In this document: positions 37,050 through 47,785 of the stretch, one piece after another | Numbering within the stretch: the stretch's first letter is position 1 | Layout: every line of letters begins with the position of its first letter | Assembly: GCF_000974365.1 (NCBI RefSeq) | Contig: NZ_BAZW01000026.1 | Coordinates: 1 to 57,280, forward strand | Direction: 5' to 3' | Length of the DNA: 57,280 bases | Origin: Geofilum rubicundum JCM 15548 | GTDB lineage: Bacteria; Bacteroidota; Bacteroidia; Bacteroidales; Marinilabiliaceae | The notes under the pieces: model-generated | Told to the model about the DNA's origin: nothing | Seen by the model: only the letters and a program-made list of their open reading frames with translations | Databases searched by the model: none | Position numbers and translations under genes: made by a program

Positions 37050-38165
37050 TCATAACCCCACATCAAGTTTTAAAAAGCCACGCTTAAACCCCCACTCCTT
37101 AATGATTAAATAGGGAATTAATAAATAAAACAAATAAGTGAAATAATGAATAGTCAGAAGGTTCGTTACCAAAACGATAAGAGCGAGTGCCAACCGCCCT
37201 TTAAGACTTGGAATTAGTTTCAATAAAAAATAGTGGCTCAAAAAAAATATCAAAAGCAATGCCAATCCTCCTCTATGAAAAACATAGTAAAAACCATTGT
37301 CAATCTCATGGAAATTATAGTAACCACTTAAGGACGGAGCGATGGTGTTAACCCGGAAAACCCGGGAAGTAGCCCCAAAACCCTCTCCGAAAAAAATAGT
37401 TTCAAAATCAAATCGAGTATTGCCTAACACCTGCACCAGATCAATAATCCTCATCTGGAAACTGGCATACTCCCATGGTCTGAATAAATAATTCATTTTG
37501 GATGCTAAAATATCTGGCAGAAAATCCCTAAAAACATAACCCGATAAAACCAAAACAATAACAGCCCCCGCAGTCTTCCCAATAGATTGAAAATCCAAAG
37601 CAAGTAGCAAAAATAGACCAACCACAATAATAAGGTTCATAAAATTTGTTGTCAATACGATACTTGCCAAACCAATTATAAAAGCTGAGAAGGCAATCCA
37701 ATCAAGTGGCTTCTCTTTAATAACATAAAAAAACAATAGCAGTATTACACTGATAATTGGTGGTCCATACATTCTTCCTCCCAATCCAAAAGTCCCCCAG
37801 CTCCAAAAATTGGGGATCAGGTTAAAACTCAGAGCGATATAAAGAAGCAAAACCAATGCATTTATTATATATAAAACCTCAACTATATATATATCACGGA
37901 ATTGAATTAGAGCTAACCAAAAAATCAAGTAAAACAATTGAAATTTAATATCAATCTGAGGATCGGTATGATTATTAGATATGCCTATTATTAGGAAAGG
38001 CAAATAGACCAAAATGATCAAAATAAAATAAAATGGAATAGCAATTCTCTGCGTAAACGAAAACAAGAGCACCACGCCTAGTAAGGCTAGGACAATAGGT
38101 GCCCCTGAATTTACTCCCTGCAGGAAGTAAATCAGGGTCAGCAAAAGAATTATTCCAGCTCTCAA
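37050..38165 (-). CDS. wzy: Wzy-like O-antigen polymerase
   Basis: The 371-residue integral membrane protein has about ten hydrophobic segments and a long periplasmic loop with FETIFFGEGFGATSRVF and YYNFHEIDNGFYYVFHRGG. The loop and the GEGFG / D.G....HRGG pattern recall the Wzy_C / O-antigen ligase superfamily, in which a periplasmic loop is important for activity. In a Wzx/Wzy locus it would link repeat units in the periplasm. Family members are too divergent for finer assignment. It lies between wzz (36-base gap) and wecD. Confidence 0.8.
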   Translation of the reverse strand: MRAGIILLLTLIYFLQGVNSGAPIVLALLGVVLLFSFTQRIAIPFYFILIILVYLPFLIIGISNNHTDPQIDIKFQLFYLIFWLALIQFRDIYIVEVLYIINALVLLLYIALSFNLIPNFWSWGTFGLGGRMYGPPIISVILLLFFYVIKEKPLDWIAFSAFIIGLASIVLTTNFMNLIIVVGLFLLLALDFQSIGKTAGAVIVLVLSGYVFRDFLPDILASKMNYLFRPWEYASFQMRIIDLVQVLGNTRFDFETIFFGEGFGATSRVFRVNTIAPSLSGYYNFHEIDNGFYYVFHRGGLALLLIFFLSHYFLLKLIPSLKGRLALALIVLVTNLLTIHYFTYLFYLLIPYLIIKEWGFKRGFLKLDVGL

Positions 38166-38201
38166 ATTAAAAATCCCATTTTACACGCAATAAAGCCCCT
38201 A

Positions 38202-39347
38202 CTACCATCTATCACGAACTAGATATCCAACTCTAAAACCCAACAAAACAAGCACACCCATAATTGCTCCCAAGAGAATACTAGTCAGGACAATTCTAGA
38301 ACGTTTAGGAGAGAACCTCTCAATAGGCACTTTTACAGGTTCAATCACTGAAAAGACAGGCGTATCCCTACTAACACTAATTTTTGCTTGCTCAACTTGC
38401 TCGGCCAAATTATTATTGAGCATCTGTGTTAAGGAATATTTGTCTTGAAGTAGTTGATGTCGAAAATCATCTCTTTCACTTACTCTGTTTCGATTTGCAT
38501 CCCGGTATTCAAACAGTTCGGCTCGTACCGTTTCAAATTCACTTCTCTTTTCTCGATATTGTTCCTCAATAAACTCAAGATTTAATCTTGACTGGCTCGT
38601 TTTATATTCAACAATATAATCCTCCAGCATCTGCTGTACCCTTTCTGTCAACTGCGCTGACAAAAGGGCGTCATGTGAATTAACTGTGATAGAAACTAAT
38701 CCATTATCTTCATTGAGCACAACCGAAACATCCTCTTTAATCCTATCCACGAACTGAGAAGTTATCTCATCAATCAGAATAAAACTGGTAGAATCCTGTA
38801 TCCAAGAAGATGGAACTTGTTCAACGGGCGAAGAAATCAATTCTTTAACTGTCCATGGCAGTTTGACTGTATATTTAACAATTGTTTTACCTATACCTGC
38901 AACCGAATCATTCCTCATCCAGTCAATGTACGTCATCGTATCATTTTCTTCTGGAAAAAAAAACGATGAGTTGATCAATTGAATTATAAATGGAGTGCTA
39001 TAAACAACATCAGAATATAGCATCGGTGACAACTCAGAGGAACTCCCTATCATCATTCCTCCCAAGTCAACACCGGCCAAATTAGCCAACCCTCCTAATC
39101 CCCCTAGACTCCTATCGGAAGATTCGGAATGGGGCAAAATTACTACCCGGCTCTGAAAACGTTCAGGACTCAGAAGTGCTATCAACACTCCCAATACCAC
39201 AAAAAAGAAAATCATGGATAGAATGACCCCACGCCCAAGCCACAAAGATTTCAGAAGTCCAAGAATCTTCAATTGGTTATCTACCAAAATCGGAGGATAA
39301 TCCTTCCTGGTCCATCCCTCTATAAATAACTTTTTCATATTCGACAT
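38202..39347 (-). CDS. wzz: Wzz/chain-length determinant protein
   Basis: The 381-residue protein has the Wzz layout: a first transmembrane helix at about 40-60 (GVILSMIFFFVVLGVLIALL), a long periplasmic coiled-coil domain (about 70-345, with EYKTSQSRLNLEFIEEQYREK) and a second helix at about 352-372. SVIEPVKVPIERFSPKR just before the last helix is typical of the family. There is no C-terminal tyrosine kinase domain. It should set the polymer length with Wzy. Base composition starts to rise here towards the core-like wza. Confidence 0.9.
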   Translation of the reverse strand: MSNMKKLFIEGWTRKDYPPILVDNQLKILGLLKSLWLGRGVILSMIFFFVVLGVLIALLSPERFQSRVVILPHSESSDRSLGGLGGLANLAGVDLGGMMIGSSSELSPMLYSDVVYSTPFIIQLINSSFFFPEENDTMTYIDWMRNDSVAGIGKTIVKYTVKLPWTVKELISSPVEQVPSSWIQDSTSFILIDEITSQFVDRIKEDVSVVLNEDNGLVSITVNSHDALLSAQLTERVQQMLEDYIVEYKTSQSRLNLEFIEEQYREKRSEFETVRAELFEYRDANRNRVSERDDFRHQLLQDKYSLTQMLNNNLAEQVEQAKISVSRDTPVFSVIEPVKVPIERFSPKRSRIVLTSILLGAIMGVLVLLGFRVGYLVRDRW

Positions 39348-39407
39348 AAAATATTAAACGGGATCCCTCGAGTTAATTCATTAATAATGACATAGAAAGA
39401 CCTAGCC

Positions 39408-41828
39408 CTACAACGCATTAATCATTGTCACCAACGTCAGCGCGATGGTTGAAACGCCGCTGCCTATGGCAATCCATGCCGTAACGGGCAGAGATTCCCT
39501 CTCTGGCTTTTGAGGCACCACAATTTCACTTCCAGGCGTTATTTTGGGATAAGAGCGAAAGAACAGGAAATTGCTGGTAGCACCGGCACTGCCATTGGGA
39601 TAAATAACGTAGGTACGGTTTCGCTTGGCACGCAAGGCAAAACCCCCACTGTTTTTTACATAGTACTTAACACCGCGTCCTTCGATGAAAGGCATGCTCA
39701 AAGGGTTGAGCACTCCGCCTCCCACCTGTATCGTTTGGTTGCGACGGGGAACGACGAGCTCATCGCCATCGCGCAAATAAATGTCATCCCGGCCTCCGGG
39801 GTTGTTCAGCGCTTTGCTCAGATCCACCCCCACCACTTCAAAATTCATTTCATTCAATTCCAATCCCTCATTCTGGGAACGGGCAAATTCTCGTAATCGA
39901 CGCTCTTTGGCGGTCAGACTGATAGGGCGTGTCAACATCGCCCCGGGCAAGTATGCCTCTGCAGTAAATCCACCGCTGCGCTTAATTAAATCGGACAAAC
40001 GCTCATTCTTTTTGACCAAAGCATATTCTCCGGAATAATGCACCTCACCGTTAACACGAACACTTCCTTCTCGAATGCCACCCGGAGCTCTTCGTACATA
40101 GACCTCATCAAAAGGTGCCAACTCAAAGGCGGCATCTTCACTGTTTAAAGTCAGGTTTCTGGGAATGGTGAACTGAAAAAGATGTGCCGAAACAGCGCCG
40201 GGGTCAGCGGCCTCTTCGTAGCTCAAGCGACGCGTCACCTCAATGTAACTTTCCGATGCCCGTTCTTTAAAACCACCAGATAGCATAATCAAATCACCCA
40301 GCGACATGCTTTCCCGGTAATCAAAACGGCCTGGGCGCTGCACTTCCCCCATTATTCTGACAGATCGATCTTCTCGCATATCATCGATGGTCGAGATGGT
40401 CACCACATCCTCACGCTGAAGGGCGACATCTGAAGCTCCCGAAACCACGCGGGAAACATTGAATGACACATTGGTCATGGTCAGGTCTTCATTGCGACGC
40501 AATATCAAGGCACGCTCGACAAAAGCATCCTCACGAACCCCATCGGCCCGCGCAATCAGATCGCTCAACATCATGCCTTCCGACAATTCGAAAGTTCCGG
40601 GACGAAAAACAGCCCCCTTGATGGTGACACGGTTGGCAAAACGATCCAGAACCTTACCTACGTATATGCTGTCTCCGTTCTGCAATCCGGTATCGGCAAA
40701 GCCTTCCGGCAGTACATCCTTCATGACCCGCTCACGACCATTGTTACGATAAAGTTCCACCCTGTTTCGATAGGCCGTTTCGTTAAACCCACCGGCAAAA
40801 TCAAGTAATTCAGCCAGCGTCTCCCCTTCTTTGGACTCAAAAATCCCAGAGCGAATGAGTTCACCACCAACGCGTACCCGGCGATTATAGGTAGGTACCA
40901 TGATCACATCGCCATCGTTAAGAACAACATTAACCGATCCATTGCCATTAATCAGATAATCATAAACATCCAATTGCTGAATAACCTCACCATTGCGAAT
41001 CACCTGAATATTTCTAAACGTTCCCCGAATATTGGGACCTCCCGATAAATAAAGTGCGTTAAATGCCGTCGCGCTACCCGGCAAAGAATAAGTCCCCGGC
41101 GCAAATACTTCACCAATGACATTTACCGTAATCGGCTGTATCGATCCCAAATGAATATTGGCAAAAGTTCGGGGCGGATCAGAAATTAAATCCCGATAAA
41201 TGAGCGCCAGCTTTTCCTGAATCATTTCACGGGCAACACCCAATTGTCGCCCCCCCACACCTACGGGTCCCACATTGGGAATCCGAATCTGGCCATTTTT
41301 ATCCACAATGGCCACATAGCTTTGCTGCGATGCGCCGTATACGTCAATGCGAAATTCATCTCCAACCCCAATTTGGTAGGCATCGGTAACCGGAAAGTTA
41401 GCTCCGGACTCAAAGGACAGGTTTTCACTGTTAAAAAGCTGGAAACCAAATAAGCGCTCCTCCTCTTGCGTGGGAATAAAAAAGGCTTTCTCAGAGAATT
41501 GACCGTCACCGCCAAACAAAAAATCAGACGAAAAACCCGACTCCAAATCCAGACCGGTTTCTGAGCTCCTGGAAATATCCTGATCGGTGTTAACGGACAA
41601 CATCCGTTGTCGCAACAGATTGATTTGCTCTTCACTCACACCCTTGGCACGTGCCAAGGCCAAGGCCTGATCTTCCGTCATGCCTCTTTTCTGCATCTCT
41701 GCAATCAATCTCTGAATTTGTCCCTCACTCAACGCCGAAACATCCACCGAAGCAGGGTTGATATTTTGTCCCCAAATTGGCCCGACCAATAGCAGACATA
41801 CAGACATCAGAATAAAAAAAACTCTCAT
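39408..41828 (-). CDS. wza: Wza-like polysaccharide export outer-membrane protein with multiple SLBB domains
   Basis: The protein of about 806 residues begins at 41828 (MRVFFILMSV) with a signal peptide ending near IWGQ. A Poly_export domain (about 155-245: AYQIGVGDEFRIDVYG, IPNVGPVGVGG) is followed by at least five SLBB domains (VIGEVFAPGTY, VGGELIRSGIFE, IKGAVFRPGTFEL, IMGEVQRPGRFDY, VNGEVHYSGEYAL, VGGGVLNPLSMPF). A C-terminal hydrophobic helix ends the protein. It is far longer than E. coli Wza (about 380), as is common in Bacteroidota. It should form the export channel across the outer membrane. It is the first gene of the leftward locus, with a 347-base upstream region. Confidence 0.92.
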   Translation of the reverse strand: MRVFFILMSVCLLLVGPIWGQNINPASVDVSALSEGQIQRLIAEMQKRGMTEDQALALARAKGVSEEQINLLRQRMLSVNTDQDISRSSETGLDLESGFSSDFLFGGDGQFSEKAFFIPTQEEERLFGFQLFNSENLSFESGANFPVTDAYQIGVGDEFRIDVYGASQQSYVAIVDKNGQIRIPNVGPVGVGGRQLGVAREMIQEKLALIYRDLISDPPRTFANIHLGSIQPITVNVIGEVFAPGTYSLPGSATAFNALYLSGGPNIRGTFRNIQVIRNGEVIQQLDVYDYLINGNGSVNVVLNDGDVIMVPTYNRRVRVGGELIRSGIFESKEGETLAELLDFAGGFNETAYRNRVELYRNNGRERVMKDVLPEGFADTGLQNGDSIYVGKVLDRFANRVTIKGAVFRPGTFELSEGMMLSDLIARADGVREDAFVERALILRRNEDLTMTNVSFNVSRVVSGASDVALQREDVVTISTIDDMREDRSVRIMGEVQRPGRFDYRESMSLGDLIMLSGGFKERASESYIEVTRRLSYEEAADPGAVSAHLFQFTIPRNLTLNSEDAAFELAPFDEVYVRRAPGGIREGSVRVNGEVHYSGEYALVKKNERLSDLIKRSGGFTAEAYLPGAMLTRPISLTAKERRLREFARSQNEGLELNEMNFEVVGVDLSKALNNPGGRDDIYLRDGDELVVPRRNQTIQVGGGVLNPLSMPFIEGRGVKYYVKNSGGFALRAKRNRTYVIYPNGSAGATSNFLFFRSYPKITPGSEIVVPQKPERESLPVTAWIAIGSGVSTIALTLVTMINAL

Positions 41829-42175
41829 GTTAAACACTTGTTATTAAACGAATTACTTCTAGTAAACCATATCATAGGGTACGCTCACGCTTCCTCACCC
41901 CCACCCATTTGGCGAGTCGGAAATAACAATTATTCGGTTAAACAAATCCCTGTGCTCACCGACCAATCACGTTATAGTGGCATATTTCAAGCCCGTTGTA
42001 TCAAACGTGAAATACCTTAAAAAATTGTAAACACTGGGCGCCAAAGATGTCCATTTCATCAAAAAAAGAACATCCGCCACCTAAGCTGTTAAAATCTGAG
42101 CTATAATTTACGGCCAATCAACGGCTTAAAACGACCTTCAGAAATAAAAAATCCTGAAAATTGCGGGCGATAAAA
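41829..42175 (-). other. Leader/promoter region of the polysaccharide locus
   Basis: These 347 bases lie between the gltX stop and the first gene of the polysaccharide operon, so the operon promoter must be here or further upstream. I see no good TAnnTTTG element on the minus strand, no clear terminator for gltX and no Upx/NusG-like gene. A C-rich patch lies near 41890-41912 (CTTCCTCACCCCCACCCATT). No small open frame looks real. Confidence 0.5.
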
Positions 42176-43824
<1,649 letters not shown>

Positions 43825-43833
43825 CTATACGCT

Positions 43834-46800
43834 ATGCTGACATACCAAACGAAATACCTCCCGCTGATCCTCCTGACCGTCCTGATTACCTATACCACCG
43901 TGCCACTTTCAGCACAGGAGCCACCGGCAGTGGCCATCAGTGAATTCATGGCTTCCAACTCCCATACGATTTCGGATGAAGACGGGGATTTTTCGGACTG
44001 GATAGAAATCACCAACCATTCCGATGTTCCTGTGAATCTGGAAGGTTGGGGCCTGTCGGATGACGACGGTGATCCCTTCAAATGGGTGTTCCCGTCCATC
44101 ACTCTGGAGTCGGGGGAGTTTCTGATGGTCTGGGCTTCCGGCAAAGACCGGAAACCCGATCAGAATGGCCTCACAAGCGGCCTTCGTCAGGAAGTCTTCC
44201 TCGACCTGTCCGGCACCACCATCAGCCACCTGACCAGCAGTTCCAATTATCCCGGTAATCCTTCCTACCACACAACCATCACCGATTTTTTTGAAGCACC
44301 CACGGATATCAATGACGATTACGGGCAGCGACTACATGGTCTGTTACTGGCCCCTGAAACCGGCAACTACACTTTTTGGATCGCCAGTGACGACAATGGG
44401 CACCTTTATTTGAGTTCGGATGATCAACCCGGCAATGCCCAGTTGATAGCCAGTGTTCCTGCGTGGACCAACAGCCGCGAGTGGGACAAGTTTGATTCTC
44501 AGCAAGCGGACCCGGTTCACCTGACAGCCGGCGAATACTATTACATATCTGCCCTCATGAAAGAAGAAGGCGGCGGTGACAATCTGGCCATTGGCTGGCA
44601 ACGTCCCAGCGGCGCCATTCAGCGCCCCATGTCGGCCAACCACCTATACACCCCAGCCGGTGAACTGCATACCAGTTTTGCCATTTCTTCCAGTGGCGAG
44701 CCATTGCTTCTGACCAATCCACAAGGAGTAAGCATCCATCAAATCCCGCCGGTGGAGTTGGCCAGCGACCTCTCTTACGGTTTAAGGGATGGAGAGGCCG
44801 GCTTCTTTTTCTTCGATGCACCCACACCCGGTGAAGCCAATACCACCAGCGGCTATAACGAAATTTTATCGGGCAACATCACCTTTTCACATACCGGCGG
44901 ATTTTACACCTCGGCTTTTGATCTGAACATTCATTCAGATGACCCGACCGCTACCATCTATTACACCCTCGATGGTTCCGAACCCGATCCGGACAATACC
45001 ACCGGAACAAGCTATACCTATAAAAACAATTACCCTTCAGGTGGATTCCTGAGCCGATCAACCCAAACGCACGTCTATACAGGCCCCATCAGCATCACCG
45101 ACCGCTCAGGGGCGCCCTACCAACTGGCAGGCATCAATGCCCGCTATACCGATTCACCCCGTTACCCGAATCAAAACATCTACAAAGGAACTGTCATCCG
45201 GGCGAAGGCCGTCAAAGACAATGCCCTGACGCCACATACCGATACGCATACCTATTTCATTACGGCGGAAGGAGACAACAGATACGATCTACCGGTCGTT
45301 TCCATCTCCACCAACGAGCCTGATCTCTTCGATTACAACACCGGCATCTATGTGCCCGGGGTGTATGCCGACGAGTGGGTGGCCAATAATTCCATTAATA
45401 GCTGGAACGACGGGCGTCCCGCCAACTACAACCAGCGTGGAGACGCCTGGGAGAAACCGGCCCATTTCGAATATTTTCCGAAAAACGGAGACCCCGTTTA
45501 CAAGCACAATGTTGGCATTCGGGTTCATGGAGCTGGACCCGCGCCTACTACCGCAAATCCCTTCGCTTATATGCCCGCAACGCTTACGGCACAGGAGACA
45601 CCTTCACCTATCCCTTCTTTGGGGACCTGACGCCCAGGGGAGATGTCAACCAACCAGTCACCGATTTCAGGCGAGTGGTTCTGCGAAACTCAGGTAACGA
45701 CTACAACATCACCCTTTATCGGGATGCCCTCATGCAAGACCTGGCCAAGGATTTGCCCCTGGCCACCATGGCCTACAATCCGGTGATTCACTTCATCAAC
45801 GGCGAATACTGGGGCATCATCAACATGCGCGAACGTTACGACGAATACTATCTGGAAAGCCACTATGGCATTAACCCCGATGACGCCGCCATCCTGGATG
45901 CCTGGGGCAATGTGGACCAGGGCGTACCGGAGGACCGGACCCAGTTTTTTGAAATTGTGGACTACGCAGAAAACAATGACCCGGCGAACAACCTCCACTA
46001 CCAGTGGATCAGCGAACGCGTGGATATTGAAAACCTGGCCAACTACTACGCCGCACAAATTTACTTTTACAACAGCGACTGGCCACAAAACAACATGACC
46101 TATTGGCGCGACCGCACAGGTGTATATACCCCGGATGCACCAGAGGGGCACGACGGTCGCTGGCGATGGATGCTTTACGACACCGATTTTGGCATGAACA
46201 TCTGGGGGACCAATCAATGGCAGGATGGACTCAACCGGGTGATCGACCATGCCAATGATCCGTCATCCCGCATCTTTAAAAGATTATTGCGCAACACGAA
46301 TTTTAAAAACCAGTTCATCAACATTGTCACCGATCAGCTCAACAGCTGTTTCAGTCCCGCCTACATCCAACAAAAAGTAAATGAATACAATGCGCAACTG
46401 GCCAGTTCACGTATCGAACACTACAACCGCTGGGACAGCGGCGGCGACCCCGGCCATGCCATTAAAACCTTTGCCGATGAACGTCCAGAGTACGTCTTGA
46501 CCCATACGGGCAATCAATTCGGCCTATCGGGCACAGCCCTTTTAACCGTCAACCGGGAAGGTCATGGCGGTAAAGTCACCGTCAACACCATCACCATCGA
46601 CAGCGACATGGCCGGCCTCCCCAATCCGGAAACCCCCTTTCCCTGGTCGGGCACCTACTTTTTAGATGTCCCCGTCACCCTCACAGCCGCAGACGAACCC
46701 GGCTACCGCTTTTCGCACTGGCTCATCAATGGCAACCATGTGACCGAAAAAGAAACAATCCTCCACTTAGAGGCCGACACCGATGTTACCGCCGTGTTCA

Positions 46801-47599
46801 ACGCCACCGAATACCACCTGATTCATTACTGGCATTTTAACAATCTGCCGGAGGGATTGCTGGCACCCTTGCAGGCGGATTATACCCAAATGGAAACCCA
46901 GGTTTCCATTTCCTACCCCGGCACCGGCGATGGGTATATGGATCGCGTGGATGATGGCTCCGCCATCAATGCCCGCAACAATTTTGAAGCCGTCCGTGCC
47001 CTGCGGGTGCGGAACCCCTCCGACACCCGCCACCTGGAACTCTTCATTCCCACCGCGGGCTACGAAGATATCCTTCTGAGCTATGCCGTTACCCGCACCG
47101 GCAGCGGGGCCGAATTTCAAAACATCTGGTACCGCACCTCCAGCACCGGTAACTGGATCCTCTTCAAAGAGGACCTGCTCATCACCGAGCTGTATCAGCA
47201 CGTTGAACTCGATTTTTCAAACCTACCGGCCGTAGAAAACAACGATGCGTTCACCGTAAAAATTGAATTCACAGGACCCACTGTATCCGGCACCTCCGGC
47301 AACAACCGTTTCGACAATGTAAGCGTTGAAGGCTATCGCGTCAGCACCAGCAGCCAGGCACCTGAAGCGACCACCATTTTAAACATCTTCCGGTGCCCGC
47401 CAGTCATCAGCTCAACATTGCCGCCTCGCAAGCCATGACTCAGGTCGTACTTTACAACACGCATGGACAAACCGTCAGACGCGAATCCGCCCGTGGCCTG
47501 TCCCACCAACTAAACATCGCCGGCCTCAGCCCCGGCATATACATCTTAGAAGTCACCACCCCCAACAACCTGCAACGCCAAAAAATCACCATCCAATAA
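43834..47599 (+). CDS. Secreted lamin-tail/PA14/CotH-domain protein with T9SS sorting signal (frame broken at about 45533 and 47390)
   Basis: Across two frame breaks this is a protein of about 1255 residues. Its layout is a signal peptide (to about residue 28), a lamin-tail domain (32-110: ISEFMASNSHTI, DWIEI, GWGLSDD), a PA14-like carbohydrate-binding domain (125-270: NYTFWIASDDNGHLYLSSDD), a chitobiase C-terminal-like repeat (about 365-400: IYYTLDGSEPD) and a CotH-kinase-like domain (485-820: PVVSISTNEPDLFDY, VGIRVHG, then after the first break KSLRLYARNAYG and INMRERYDEYY). A beta-rich region follows. The C-terminal type IX sorting domain (after the second break: VPASHQLNIAA, GLSPGIYILEV) suggests secretion through the outer membrane and attachment. 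CotH-like proteins can phosphorylate proteins, but activity here is untested. A strong terminator follows. Confidence 0.88.
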
Positions 47600-47600
47600 A

Positions 47601-47636
47601 AAAATCCCCGGTCCAAATCGACCGGGGATTTTTTTA
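47601..47636 (+). terminator. Terminator of the CotH-domain gene
   Basis: A perfect 13-bp stem (47601-47613 with 47620-47632) with a 6-base loop is followed by further T residues. It begins one base after the stop codon. Confidence 0.9.
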
Positions 47637-47694
47637 AACATTCCTATGTATCTACTCGACATCGTTTCGTTGTAAGCTCGCCGTAGTCATAAAT

Positions 47695-47785
47695 CGTCCC
47701 ATCAAACCCCATCTCACCCATCTCACCCTTCCTACCCTTCTCACCCTATCAACCCTTCCTACCCTTCCTACCCTTCCTTACCAAA
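47695..47785. repeat. C-rich degenerate repeat tract between convergent genes
   Basis: Units such as CCCATCTCACC, CACCCTTCCTACCC and CACCCTATCAACCC are repeated, and CCTACCCTTCC occurs in tandem near the end. G is almost absent on the + strand. The tract lies between the terminator of the CotH gene and the end of nrdJ. It belongs to the family at 1-115 and 17840-18062. I see no gene in it. Confidence 0.7.

Noticed and set aside
39200-42175. Second copy of the tRNA-Cys 3' end (attachment site) at the far side of the polysaccharide locus
   Set aside because: No duplicate of TTCGAATCCGCC or the acceptor end was seen, and no integrase gene is present, so an integrated island is not supported.
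41829-42175. JUMPstart/ops element or UpxY-type antiterminator before the polysaccharide operon
   Set aside because: No ops consensus (GGCGGTAG) and no NusG-like gene were found in the leader.
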